A stretch of 64,000 nt of DNA from Porphyridium purpureum. Taxonomy: Eukaryota; Rhodophyta; Bangiophyceae; Porphyridiales; Porphyridiaceae. Under the pieces are notes generated by a model. The model saw nothing but the letters and a program-made list of their open reading frames with translations, was not told the DNA's origin and did not search any database. Location of the stretch: assembly GCA_008690995.1 (NCBI GenBank), contig VRMN01000017.1, forward strand, positions 62,001 to 126,000. Reading direction: 5' to 3'. Both the position numbers and the translations under genes were made by a program. Positions 50,271 through 59,620 of this stretch are shown piece after piece; the first letter of the stretch is position 1, and each line of letters opens with the position of its first letter.

Positions 50271-52028
50271 TTAGCGCGTGGCGAGGTCGACTTGTGGGTT
50301 GGGTGGTGGTGCGGTGGACCGTTGGGCGTGGATGTCTGCGCTCGCGGCGCGCTCAGCGAACGTCGCGAGCATGCGCGACGCGCCGGCCGCGCCAAACCAG
50401 CTCGCCAGCTGGGCCTCGGAGAAGCTCGAGCACAGCTTGCGCAGGACCGCGAGCTGCGTGTTCCGCGTGTGCGCGTTCAGCGCCGAGCCGACCTCCAGCA
50501 CGCACTCCAGCCAGTCTGGCGTCGCCGCGCATGTTCTCGCGCCCCACTCATATGACGATACGCCCACAAACAGCTCCAGCGCGCTGGCCTGCGCGGACAC
50601 AAACGGCAGGCGCACCCACCTCACCAGCGCGCGCATGATCTCGACCTCTGAGCGCGCCGCGTCCGAGCCGCCCAGGCCGACAAACAGAGCTCGGCCAACT
50701 GACGGAGCAACGGCGTGCTCCGAGTGCAGCAGGATGCGCGTGATGCCCTGCACACACACCTCGCTTTCTGCATTGTGAGTGGCAAACTCCGTTGAGCTCC
50801 GTGCCATGCACGCGCAGTACAGACGCAGCTTGGCCACGAGCAAGTTGAGCGCGACGGGAGACTGCACGCAAATCATGCTGAGGGCGTACCTCACGTTGTT
50901 GCGCAGTTCGACCGTTACCGTGCGCGCATGCGACGGGTCGAGCAACACAACCAAGTTCGTGAATAAGCGCGTGAGCTGCTCGCGGCTTTGCTGCGTCTGG
51001 TCGTCCATCACGCGCTTGAAGTCCATGCCGGACAGCACACGCGTAATGCCCGCGAGCAGCGTGACATCTGGTGGGTCCATGGCCGCCGCCAACGCGCTAG
51101 CCAGGAGCGGCACCGAGTCCAGCTGGTCGAACAACACGCAGCTGCGCGGGCTGCGCGTCGCAGCAGCTAGCGCTTCCATGTAGCTCAGTCGTACCAGCAC
51201 GTCGCGTGACTCGATGCCGCTGCGGAACGCGCCGCTCGACGCGACGGCCGCCGCGCGACAGAACGGCGCAAGTTCCAGCATCAAGTCCAAAGCGCGCAGT
51301 GCTACAATCTCGTTCTTGTGACTCAGCAGCGATGGTACAAAGCCGCCACCCGCCGCAAGCACAGTCTCTGCTGCGCGCTCCGAGCCTGCACAAAAATGCA
51401 CCAGCAGATTCTTGGCGTCCTGCGCCACTGCGCTCTGAGCGCTTTCCACATTGCGTGCCACCTGGAGTACCACATCCTCATGTTCTACCAGGCACGCAGC
51501 ACGATCTCTTCCTGGTACCGGCTGCGCTGCATCGGCACGGTCTCTGGCTGTCCCGGTTTCGTGACCAAGACCGCATGCGATGACGTCAAAATAGAATTGC
51601 CACAACGCGTGGCAGAGCATTGTGACCTGTTCGGCCGCACTTGTCAGGCCTGCCATAAGCAGCTCTTTCGTCGAGCCGAAGCCCGGCTCCGTCCACATTG
51701 CCTCGACCTCGGGAACGCGCTCGAGCTCGGGCGCTTGCGGGACGTGCGCGCTCACACGGGGCACAAACGTTAGCACCACGCGCAGCGCGGCACACACATC
51801 TGCTACGACATGTTCATCCCCGTTGCGCTGAGCCTGCGACGACAGCCCGGTCCTTTCCCACGCCGAACTGGGCGCATTTTGAGCCGCGTCCACTCTTGTG
51901 CGCAACACGCGCATCAGATCCGACACGCTCACGCACTGCAACAGCGCCCGGATCGATGCGGCGCTCTTATCCGACGCCAGCAGGCTGCGCGCATGTCGGA
52001 CCACCTCGCCATCATCCTCCTCAACCAT
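50271..52028 (-). CDS. PSMD5/Hsm3-like proteasome assembly chaperone, ARM/HEAT repeats
   Basis: 585 residues from the ATG at 52028 (MVEEDDGEVV); the longer frame starts with GTG. It is helical throughout, in repeat-like blocks. Segments match human PSMD5: ESRDVLVRLSYMEALAAATR (EDVLVRATCIEMVTSL), then a middle block, then RLPFVSAQASALELFVGVSS (QPFPELHCAALKVFTAIAN) with LECVLEVGSALNAHTRNTQL near it. The end SWFGAAGASRMLATFAERAA fits PSMD5 NPNYLRLRTYL. The family binds the base ATPases Rpt1/Rpt2 during 26S assembly and leaves before completion. Human PSMD5 is 504 residues. The match is by eye; a generic armadillo protein is the alternative. Confidence 0.65.
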   Translation of the reverse strand: MVEEDDGEVVRHARSLLASDKSAASIRALLQCVSVSDLMRVLRTRVDAAQNAPSSAWERTGLSSQAQRNGDEHVVADVCAALRVVLTFVPRVSAHVPQAPELERVPEVEAMWTEPGFGSTKELLMAGLTSAAEQVTMLCHALWQFYFDVIACGLGHETGTARDRADAAQPVPGRDRAACLVEHEDVVLQVARNVESAQSAVAQDAKNLLVHFCAGSERAAETVLAAGGGFVPSLLSHKNEIVALRALDLMLELAPFCRAAAVASSGAFRSGIESRDVLVRLSYMEALAAATRSPRSCVLFDQLDSVPLLASALAAAMDPPDVTLLAGITRVLSGMDFKRVMDDQTQQSREQLTRLFTNLVVLLDPSHARTVTVELRNNVRYALSMICVQSPVALNLLVAKLRLYCACMARSSTEFATHNAESEVCVQGITRILLHSEHAVAPSVGRALFVGLGGSDAARSEVEIMRALVRWVRLPFVSAQASALELFVGVSSYEWGARTCAATPDWLECVLEVGSALNAHTRNTQLAVLRKLCSSFSEAQLASWFGAAGASRMLATFAERAASADIHAQRSTAPPPNPQVDLATR

Positions 52029-52146
52029 CGCAGACAACAACGCGCTGTTGACTTTTCGAGCTTGTGTCACGCTTGTCGACCTTCCTGCCCAGACAGTCCA
52101 TCCTTGTTTTATCGAGCAGATGTTCTACAGTGGCAAAGAAATAAAA

Positions 52147-52995
52147 TCAGTTGGGAACGCGGGCGACAATCATCGCAAAGCGGTTCCCGGGACAAGTGAC
52201 CGAACCGTCTGGATTGATCCAGCCGTGCTCCACGAAAAACTTGTCAGCCGCTGACATGGCCAACTCCAGGACGTCCTTGTCTTTGTCTTGAGCGTCCATC
52301 TCAAGGAGTTTCTGCCAAACGGGCAGCAGCGCGGCCTTGCGTGCGAATTGCTGCTCCTCCAAAGCCATGGGGTATTCGCTTTCGCTCAACTCATAAGTCG
52401 CCGCGTCGAAACCTGCCTCGGTGAGGTAATTCTCGACAAGGCCAGGCTCGGAAAGCGAATTTGGATTGAGGTCTGGCGTTGGCGGCGGCGCCCCCAGCAC
52501 CGCTTCCATGGCCGCGCGGCTAACTTTCATGATCACCACGTTGCGCCAGTAGGTCGTCACCAATGTGCCACCCGGTTTCAGCACGCGTCCCACTTCAGTG
52601 AACGCACGCTGCTTGTCTGGGCAAAACATGAATCCGTAGCAGCACGTCACCACGTCGAACGAATTGTCCGCAAACATGGATAAATCCTGCGCGTCGACCA
52701 ATTCGAAACGGATATTTTGAAGCCCGTTGCCTCGCACGCGCGCCTTGTCCACCATGTCCTGCGCAATGTCCGTACATGTCACGTTCACTTTCGGAAACAA
52801 GCGCGCAGTGGACACGGCCGGCTCACCTGGCCCGCTGGCTATATCTAGCACCTCACCTTCCAGCTTCGGGCCCAGTACACGCTCCACGACATCGCGGATG
52901 GCCTTCCAGGGTCCGCCCGGTTGCGCGTGCTGCTCAAACAGCTTTTGATACATCACGGCGGTCTCGCCGCCAAACTGTGGCGTGATCGATGTCAT
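52147..52995 (-). CDS. Class I SAM-dependent methyltransferase (UbiE/Coq5-like)
   Basis: 282 residues. The SAM-binding fold is clear: motif I VLDIASGPGEPAVSTARLFP, motif II with CTDIAQDMVDKARVRG, the acidic DAQDLSMFADNSFDVVTCC motif, and VLKPGGTLVTTYW as motif III. These give the usual glycine-rich loop and Asp for SAM. N-terminal MYQKLFEQHAQPGGPWKAIR is a helix lid as in UbiE-like enzymes. The C-terminal part (AMEAVLGAPPPTPDLNPNSL onward) has a substrate-lid pattern with no known family signature, so the substrate is unknown. The start is ATG, 119 bp downstream of the PSMD5-like gene's start. Confidence 0.82.
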   Translation of the reverse strand: MTSITPQFGGETAVMYQKLFEQHAQPGGPWKAIRDVVERVLGPKLEGEVLDIASGPGEPAVSTARLFPKVNVTCTDIAQDMVDKARVRGNGLQNIRFELVDAQDLSMFADNSFDVVTCCYGFMFCPDKQRAFTEVGRVLKPGGTLVTTYWRNVVIMKVSRAAMEAVLGAPPPTPDLNPNSLSEPGLVENYLTEAGFDAATYELSESEYPMALEEQQFARKAALLPVWQKLLEMDAQDKDKDVLELAMSAADKFFVEHGWINPDGSVTCPGNRFAMIVARVPN

Positions 52996-53867
52996 TCTGA
53001 GGTTGCTTTAAATCTGACCACCGCCTTTGACCGCCACTTTCCGCAGACAAGGCTCGCAAGCGATGCCTCGGCAGACGTATTGCGGCCGCTTTCTTTTACC
53101 TTCGGCCTTTCTCCTTCGTTTGTTCCGCGACTGCAGCCGAGGACGCACACACGATACTGGTTACCTGCTGGGGAAATCGAATGTAAACTGATCCGATTCC
53201 GGGAACGCCTTGAAGCAGGAGACGTCGATTTCGGATTGCGGCGAGTGGCTTCCGACGAAAGCCAGCCGCGTTTGGCTCTTTTCGCTGGCCCTTCAGATGA
53301 CACCCTCCGTCTGTATTGGGGTGCGCAGCAAGGAACCTTGTCTTCCTGAGTCTTGATATACCTGATTCCTCTCAGGGACTGGCAAGAACTGATCAGGTTT
53401 ATGAACTTGGCGAAGAGCAGGCATTCGAATTCTACGAGATGGATTCGTCTTAAAACAGACAAGTCCGGTACCGTGCGGCTCCTCTCAAGATGTATTGGGC
53501 GCGGCAACGTCTCGCAGGCAGTTTTGCGTCGTTTCAAGAAGGCGACAGAGAGCAAGATACGGCACGCGGCAACGTGTTGTTTCTTCGCAAGATTAGAAGT
53601 GCGCGGTTTCGATACTGCTCTGCCGGAAACGAATGTCCCGCATATGCTAATCTGGAGTGCCAGACTTGTGCTACAGCGCACGAGGCGTTGCACTGGCGCT
53701 AAATCAACTTATTGTCACACCGCGGACAGCGACGGAAAATCATGCGTCCTTGACGCTCTGCGAAACACGGTACAAAATGGGGCGGCACTGCGACTACTTA
53801 CATAACGATCGCGGCGCGTGCGCAATTCAGTTCCTTGCGCCTTCAACAGTGTAGCACGCTGTCCAGT
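52996..53867. other. Intergenic with a GOLD-like coding fragment
   Basis: Plus-strand frame to 53349 contains RYWLPAGEIECKLIRFRERL and EAGDVDFGLRRVASDESQPR, like the opening of a GOLD domain (AGxxxxW/C..F..gDvdFgl). A second frame from near 53350 reads LSLDIPDSSQGLARTDQVYE and ELGEEQAFEFYEMDSS and stops near 53453. They may be exons of one small gene with a short intron, or gene debris. No start was settled. The rest, to the SDR stop, shows no gene. Confidence 0.3.
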
Positions 53868-54686
53868 TTAAAGCGCCAACTGTGACTCAATCTCGCGCAT
53901 GACGGCCGCGCATCGCGCAGAATCATCATTGTGCGGATGTCCACGCGCAAAACAACCAGCATCATTGTCGAAAAAGCGGCCAGACCTCTGTGCGTGTGGG
54001 GCAAACTCATCAGACAAAGCCGCGCGCACCAGAATGTCGGCGCCAATTCCTACGTCATTGCCGTTGATCCCAAAGCCTTCCTTTACCATCTTGGTCGCGA
54101 GCAGCGAACCCGGATTCACTGCCACCAGCACGACCCCTTTCTGCTCTTGTGTGGCCATGTGGTACGTCCACATGTTCATTGCCAGTTTGCTTTGCGCGTA
54201 AGCCTGATAGTCATCCTGTATTCTGACTTTGCCGCTCAATGCGTCCAAGTCAACTGGCGCCGCTGCAATGGAAGAAACATTCACGACGCGTGCATCCTGG
54301 ACACCTTCCATGATCGGGAGCAGCCTTTTGGTCAACAAGTACGGAGAAACGGTGTTGACCACAAAGCGAATATCTCTGCCGTCCGGCGTGACAGTAGGGC
54401 CGCCCGTCTTGAATACACCAGCATTGTTGATCAATACATCCAGTGAGCTGTGTCGTGCGCACACAGCGTCTGCCAAAGACTCAACGTCCTTCTGCCGGGA
54501 CAAATCTGCCACATACTTCTCGACGCGCCCGCCCGCCAAGGACATTGCCTCTGCAACGCGCTCTATCTTCTCAGCATTTCGCCCATGAAGCAAAACGAGA
54601 TGCCCGCGATCCGCCAGCGCACGCGCAGTAGCTAGTCCAATCCCATCGCTGGCTCCGGTCACTAGAATCGTTTTACTCATCGCCAT
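53868..54686 (-). CDS. Short-chain dehydrogenase/reductase (first of a pair)
   Basis: 272 residues from the ATG MAMSKTILVT at 54686 (another ATG lies at 54680). Cofactor loop TGASDGIG (10-17), then NNAG (87-90) and Ser (VNVSS, 138/139), Y163 and K167 in YAQSK. A catalytic tetrad and a Gly-rich loop imply an active NADP(H) or NAD(H) oxidoreductase. The layout of the segment between Ser and Tyr, with DLDALSGKVRIQDDYQAYAQ, resembles the retinol-dehydrogenase/WWOX-like SDR group. Substrate unknown. It is followed on the same strand by a related gene with about 480 bp between. Confidence 0.9.
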   Translation of the reverse strand: MAMSKTILVTGASDGIGLATARALADRGHLVLLHGRNAEKIERVAEAMSLAGGRVEKYVADLSRQKDVESLADAVCARHSSLDVLINNAGVFKTGGPTVTPDGRDIRFVVNTVSPYLLTKRLLPIMEGVQDARVVNVSSIAAAPVDLDALSGKVRIQDDYQAYAQSKLAMNMWTYHMATQEQKGVVLVAVNPGSLLATKMVKEGFGINGNDVGIGADILVRAALSDEFAPHAQRSGRFFDNDAGCFARGHPHNDDSARCAAVMREIESQLAL

Positions 54687-55169
54687 GTCGTTCACCGCAA
54701 GACGCACCGCTGCGACAACAGCGCGCGACCCGACTTGATGATAAGTGAATGCGCCGAAGGATGCCTCGCCCGACTGCTGCCGCCGCTCGTCTATTTTTGT
54801 GCAAACGAGGTCACATTCGAACACACTTTCGGTGCCCGTTCTGATGATCGTCCCGCTAAAGACAAAATTAGGGAGAAGTGACCAAGTGACGCAGTTTGCG
54901 CCAAGCCGCAGTTCAACGATAAATGAGCGTGTTCATCTCAGCACGGTTTTTGCCGTCAGGGCCTCCCGCGAAGAATAGCTGACATGGAGCTCCCACTAAA
55001 AGACATACCACGTGAGGAGGAATCATCACTTGAAAAGCTATGGTGGGGTCATGCCTCTCTGGGTCGTGCAAACGAAGACGAGCTTTCCACCCCATTTCCT
55101 GCTGCATGGCAACGACCAAGAACGGCATGGCCCGCAAGTGAAGGATTGAGCCAATCACACCGCGCGCCG
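54687..55169. other. Intergenic between the SDR pair, no gene seen
   Basis: 483 bp. The frame of the first SDR stays open upstream of its ATG (to 54824) but without homology. Otherwise nothing is recognised. Confidence 0.4.
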
Positions 55170-56063
55170 CTACGGCGATTCCTGTTGTTTGGCTGCCTGT
55201 GCCTGTCGGAGACTTGCCATTCGCATTCTATGCGATGCCAGATACTTCTCTATGGCTTGAACTACTTTCTCGCAGCGCTCGGGAGTTTGAGTGGCATGAG
55301 TGCGATGAAATCGCTGAGTTTGATTGTCGAAGAATCGGCCCGACGCAAGCAAGTGCAGAGAAAATTTGCCTGAAAATGATGCTCGCACCAAGGCATCAGC
55401 GCCCTTGCGGACGTCTTCATCCAGAAGTTTGCTTGACACCAGAGTGCCGTCCCTGAGCTTCGACAACTCCACGTCTGACAGCGAGCTCGGTCTAATCGCC
55501 ATTATCATTACACCCTTTTCTTTCTTCGCCATGTGCTGCGTCCACATGTTCAGAGCGAGCTTGCTTTGCGAGTACGCCTGACGAGCGCCCAGAATGCCCT
55601 TGCCACTCATTGCTCTGAGGCTCACGGGCGCTGCCATCCATGACGAAACATTCACAACGCGACTATCCTTCACGGATTTAAGCAGCGGCAGCATCCGCTT
55701 GGTCAGCACGTACGGCGCAATCGTGTTGGCCATAAGACGCTCGTCGTGGCTTTTCCTTCCCCTCGTGTGGTTATCCGAGCTGTTCTTGAGGAACCGGCTG
55801 TCATGGTTGATCAATACGTCCAGCGAGGTGTGCTTTTTACGCACGGCATCCGCTAGCTTTTCCACTTCGGGCAACCTGGACAGGTCTGCCACGTATGCTT
55901 CGGCGAGGTCGCCGTACACGGCAACCATACGCTCGAGCACGCCAAGGTTAGCGCGCTGGTCGTGTAACAGAACACGGTGCCCAAGGTCCAACAGAATGCT
56001 TACCGCCGCCTTGCCGATGCCGTAACCCGCTCCTGTCACCAGAATCGTTTTCCTGTTGGCCAT
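55170..56063 (-). CDS. Short-chain dehydrogenase paralog with altered NNAG motif
   Basis: 297 residues and clearly paralogous to the neighbour (shared KTILVTGAxxGIG, DLSR...VEKLADAV, APYVLTKRMLP, YxQSKLAxNMW). The cofactor loop TGAGYGIG (10-17), Ser (VNVSS, 140/141), Y164 and K168 are kept. The NNAG motif (helps hold the beta-sheet and the cofactor) is replaced by NHDS (86-89), and LINHDSRFLKNSSDNHTRGR is polar and unlike a normal SDR. It may be a decayed or altered-function paralog, but the frame is intact over its full length and has a normal end (GRFFDN). Substrate unknown. Confidence 0.85.
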   Translation of the reverse strand: MANRKTILVTGAGYGIGKAAVSILLDLGHRVLLHDQRANLGVLERMVAVYGDLAEAYVADLSRLPEVEKLADAVRKKHTSLDVLINHDSRFLKNSSDNHTRGRKSHDERLMANTIAPYVLTKRMLPLLKSVKDSRVVNVSSWMAAPVSLRAMSGKGILGARQAYSQSKLALNMWTQHMAKKEKGVMIMAIRPSSLSDVELSKLRDGTLVSSKLLDEDVRKGADALVRASFSGKFSLHLLASGRFFDNQTQRFHRTHATQTPERCEKVVQAIEKYLASHRMRMASLRQAQAAKQQESP

Positions 56064-56174
56064 GTCGCGTCGCTGCGCATTCGAACGGGCCCTTTGCGGA
56101 CTCGAGGCCGCTGCCGGTTGTTATCCGCTTGGCTCTACAATCACCGACGCGCGAAGCAAACACACGGCTTTTAA

Positions 56175-57734
56175 TTACAGCTGCCCGTCCGACTCTGTGC
56201 CGGAGGCTGGAGTGGAACGACTAGGACTGGGCTGCCGGATGCTCGAGCCAATGGCGTCTACAGCCGACTCGACGCGCCCGCCTTCAACGTCCGCAAAGCG
56301 AACAATGAAATCATGAAGCGCCGGGTTGGCGCACCAATGCATCGAGTGCGTGATGACAGGATCAAAGCCGCGCATGTGCTTGAAGTCGCCGCCACCGGCG
56401 CCAGGTTCCATGGTGCGCAAGCCATGCTCGATGACATATTCGATGGCGCGGTAATAGCACGTCTCAAAGTGCAGGTTGCGGATCTCCTCCAACGCGCCCC
56501 AGTAGCGCCCGTAGAAGCGCCCGCTCTTCACCAGGTTGAACGTGCCTGCCACGGGCGCGCCGCGCTGGTTGTAAGCTACGATAAAGGTGAGGTAAGGCCG
56601 GACGTGTTCGGCCTCGGATAGCAGCTGAAAGAAGCGCCGGCTCAGGTACTTTCGGCCCCAAATGAACATCTTGTCAATGGTGGTGCAGTAAATATCGTAC
56701 ATGGTGGCGTACATTTCTTTGGGGATTTCGTCGCCTCTGAGTACCCGGATAGTGATCTGCGCGTCCTCGTATACCGACTTGCGCTCGCGCTTCATCTGTA
56801 TGCGCTTCTTACTCTTGAAGCGTGCCAGATAGTCATCAAACGAGGTGTACTCGTTACCGTCGTGATTCTTGAAATGATACTGGACGCCACGGCGGTGCGC
56901 GAATCCCAATGCCGTGAGCGCTTCGACCTCGTCCTGTTCGCAAAAGTTCACGTGCACAGAGCTGGTTCGCACGCGCTGCGCCAGCTGCATCAGCGCACGA
57001 CCGGCGAGCGAAACGAGCCGCTCGCGTGCAGTGTGCGACAACCCTGGCGCTGTTAAGAAGCGCCGGCCACTCGCGGGCGTAAATGGTACGCCTACCAGCA
57101 TTTTCGGGTAGTAAGGGATTCCGTTGGCATACGCAATTTCCGCCCATTGCTGGTCAAAGACAAATTCGCCCATGCTGTCCATTTTGATATACACAGGTAC
57201 CACGGCCAGTAGCGCCTCACCTGCGCCGCCCCGCTCAACCTGTGCGCCTGAGCCTCCACTCCTTCTCACGAGAAGATGAGACGGAGTCCATCCTTTCCGG
57301 GTCGACGCACAGTCTGACTCTTCCATGCACCGCATCCAGTCATGCAACAGGAATGGCGAATCATCATCACACAAGAGTGCATCCCAGGCCGCCGCACCTA
57401 CTTTTTGAACGCCGTCCACGACTTCAAACTCCAACTCTGCCGCGTTCCACTCGTCGTCCGCGGCAGCGCTTGCCCTTGACGCTCCCCCCTGTGGACGATG
57501 CTGCTCATTGCCATCGTCCACACGCACCGCTGCATACCTGCATGTCTCGACGTGCCTCACTCGCGCGCTTCCTCTCTTCGTCGCACCACGCCCACTCCAC
57601 CACGTATTCTCCTTCTTCTGATTCTTCTCGCTGTCCCCAGCCAGCCCAGCCAGACAGATCACGTCGCGTCTCACGGTCGCCAATCCACCAAACACGCCCC
57701 ACGCGCGGGACACATTCACGCCAAATGCGTCCAT
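56175..57734 (-). CDS. FemAB-like GNAT-fold acyltransferase (DUF482 type)
   Basis: 519 residues from the ATG MDAFGVNVSRAW at 57734. The longer frame above it is a Gly-rich artefact. The N-terminus looks like an organelle leader (WSGRGATKRGSARVRHVETC region). From about residue 130 the DUF482/peptidogalycan-biosynthesis domain is clear: PFLLHDWMRCMEESDCASTR, GWTPSHLLVRR, LLAVVPVYIKMDSMGEFVFD, QQWAEIAYANGIPYYPKMLV and VHVNFCEQDEV. The C-terminal half has SKKRIQMKRERKSVYE and VAYNQRGAPVAGTFNLVKSG, then GRYWGALEEI and CYYRAIEYVIEHGLRTMEPG. It matches cyanobacterial and algal proteins. The acyl donor and substrate are unknown. Confidence 0.8.
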   Translation of the reverse strand: MDAFGVNVSRAWGVFGGLATVRRDVICLAGLAGDSEKNQKKENTWWSGRGATKRGSARVRHVETCRYAAVRVDDGNEQHRPQGGASRASAAADDEWNAAELEFEVVDGVQKVGAAAWDALLCDDDSPFLLHDWMRCMEESDCASTRKGWTPSHLLVRRSGGSGAQVERGGAGEALLAVVPVYIKMDSMGEFVFDQQWAEIAYANGIPYYPKMLVGVPFTPASGRRFLTAPGLSHTARERLVSLAGRALMQLAQRVRTSSVHVNFCEQDEVEALTALGFAHRRGVQYHFKNHDGNEYTSFDDYLARFKSKKRIQMKRERKSVYEDAQITIRVLRGDEIPKEMYATMYDIYCTTIDKMFIWGRKYLSRRFFQLLSEAEHVRPYLTFIVAYNQRGAPVAGTFNLVKSGRFYGRYWGALEEIRNLHFETCYYRAIEYVIEHGLRTMEPGAGGGDFKHMRGFDPVITHSMHWCANPALHDFIVRFADVEGGRVESAVDAIGSSIRQPSPSRSTPASGTESDGQL

Positions 57735-58216
57735 CCCGCAATATCCATCACCCCTCGTGACCAACTTGCTATGGCCGCCGCCGCCGCCGCCACCACCACC
57801 ACCTCCACACACAAACAACAGCTCACAGCTGCTCCTCATCCTTCCCCCTTCTCCCTCTCTCCTCTCCGCCTCTTCTCCTCCTCCTTCCCACCTTCCACGC
57901 GCGCGCGTTGCCCGCCAACGGACCTCCGCACTGTACACTACTAAACCACTTAATTCATCTTTTAAATACACATTTTATAACTGTAAACTCGTTAAATATC
58001 ATGCTAATTAATAGCTCCTACATCACTACCCGGTTGACACTGTCAGGTTTCTAGTAAAACTGGTTATGTTTATATAAACCGAACACAAAAAGACTGTACC
58101 AGAGGGTACTGCTTGGAGGTATTTTTTATTCCTCTTCTTTTTGGCGCCAAATAGTGGCGGATGTGCGCAGGGAGACGGAAGAAGAAGGGAGAAGGGACAA
58201 GCGGGAGCTATGAGAG
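57735..58216. other. Intergenic, no gene seen
   Basis: Promoter region of the FemAB-like and HAD-like genes, which diverge. It contains a (GCC)n/(CCA)n run near 57778-57810 and AT-rich DNA near 57960-58010. Frames here are shadows of neighbours. Confidence 0.4.
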
Positions 58217-59467
58217 ATGGGGCAGGAAAGAGAAGAGGAGGATGGATATGATGAGCTGGAAAAGCTGGTGCAAAGGCAGAACAAGCGCGCGAGAAAAGGG
58301 TTACAGCAGCATGCACAGAAAAGGCGCGGGCGCGGTGGGCGCGCGGCATTTGATCAAAGCCGAACAGCGGGGATTGCACAGCGCTCGGCTGATGGGAAGA
58401 GTCAGCCCAGACAATCGGCTTTGGCGTCGGCGTCGAGTTTGGTGTGTGATGGTAATGATCATGGTGACCTACGTCCCCGAACGCAGCCACAGAACGTGTT
58501 TCATTCTCGGAGGACTGCGGAAGCTCAGCGCACGATCCCTGCGCAGCTTGCACGAGTCGCAGGTGTGGCCGCGCCTCGACCGCAGGACAAGCGCCTTGAG
58601 CAGATGGATATGGTGGAGGGCGCGGCACGCATGCAACATGATTCACTGCGGCGGGGCATTATTCTCGATTTTGATGCGCTCGTACGGGATTCGAACGCCA
58701 GGAATATGGATGCGTTTGCTGACCTGTGCCGCCAGTTCGAACCGTTTACGCGCCTGAGCGAACGATGCTGCAGCGACAATGATGACAAGAGCAACAATGG
58801 CGTCCTGGTACAATGGTTGGCAGAAACAATAGGAGGTCTGAGTGACGAGAATGCGATACAGACGCTCTTTCATCACGCGGCGGGCTCGGATGGAAAAACG
58901 CATTCGTCAGAGGATGTGGACGCGGCCATGGAAGTCTTGGAAGGCTGCTTCCCCGCGCTGAGTCCCGAGCTGCATCTGGAATCGAGTACTGTGCAGGCCA
59001 TGCAGGACATCTCACGCAGGGGCGCGGGAATAACGAAGATTCTTCTCTTGCACCGCGGCTCGCGCGTGCGTTTCCAGCGTGAGCTCAAGCAGCTCGAGCT
59101 GTCCTCCACTTTTCTGGGTCGCGATCGCGGGACGTTTGACTATTCGAGCAGCCCGCCGTACGTCGATGTTGTTCAGGAAATGGCCGCACGCATCAAGACA
59201 CCGCTTTCCCATTGCGTTGTCGTCGCCACATGCACGTCTTTTTCCTCAGCGCCACATCTCATCAAGGCCGGCCAGCTCTGCGGTTCGCGTACGATCATGC
59301 TGACCCAAGAAGCCGCAAACGTGCCGCGTGACGTGCCTAGGATGCGTCTTCGAGATCTGCAATGCAAAAGCTTGACCGATTTTGACGCTGCTGGTTGGGT
59401 CCAGGCCAGTCTGGTGACAGACGAGCAAGGTGGGCCAGATGCTGTGTTGACGAATCAAGTGCTCTGA
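58217..59467 (+). CDS. HAD-like protein, probably inactive
   Basis: 416 residues. Residues 1-135 are charged and low in complexity. HAD-fold motif I appears as GIILDFDALVRDSNARNMDA (D151, D153), like the haloacid-dehalogenase/phosphoglycolate-phosphatase start DFDGVLVDS. A cap-like helical stretch follows (FADLCRQFEPFTRLSERCCS to about 270). A final block YVDVVQEMAARIKTPLSHCV and VVATCTSFSSAPHLIKAGQL mirrors motif III/IV (K.....CVVFEDS..G..AA..AG), but the acidic motif IV (usually D/E) is missing and the motif II Ser/Thr cannot be placed. It may therefore be a binding-only relative. It is convergent with KNL1, 153 bp apart. Confidence 0.55.
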   Translation: MGQEREEEDGYDELEKLVQRQNKRARKGLQQHAQKRRGRGGRAAFDQSRTAGIAQRSADGKSQPRQSALASASSLVCDGNDHGDLRPRTQPQNVFHSRRTAEAQRTIPAQLARVAGVAAPRPQDKRLEQMDMVEGAARMQHDSLRRGIILDFDALVRDSNARNMDAFADLCRQFEPFTRLSERCCSDNDDKSNNGVLVQWLAETIGGLSDENAIQTLFHHAAGSDGKTHSSEDVDAAMEVLEGCFPALSPELHLESSTVQAMQDISRRGAGITKILLLHRGSRVRFQRELKQLELSSTFLGRDRGTFDYSSSPPYVDVVQEMAARIKTPLSHCVVVATCTSFSSAPHLIKAGQLCGSRTIMLTQEAANVPRDVPRMRLRDLQCKSLTDFDAAGWVQASLVTDEQGGPDAVLTNQVL

Positions 59468-59620
59468 TCCTCACCACGCGACGATCATGGATACTGTTTG
59501 GCGCGATCGCTTTCGCTTTATTGTTGCTCGTTTCTTGGGTTATGGCCATCTTGTGATTCTACGGATAAGATCAAGATCACCCTCAGACGAATACGGAGCA
59601 TCAATTGCCCGCGTATGCGG

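Noticed and set aside
52029-52070. Extra 14 residues before MVEEDD in the PSMD5-like gene
   Set aside because: The upstream codon is GTG; the first ATG at 52028 is preferred.
57735-57971. Gly-run N-terminus of the FemAB-like frame
   Set aside because: It starts upstream with Arg/Gly-rich sequence and an 11-Gly run from a (GCC)n repeat; the ATG at 57734 (MDAFGV) is preferred.
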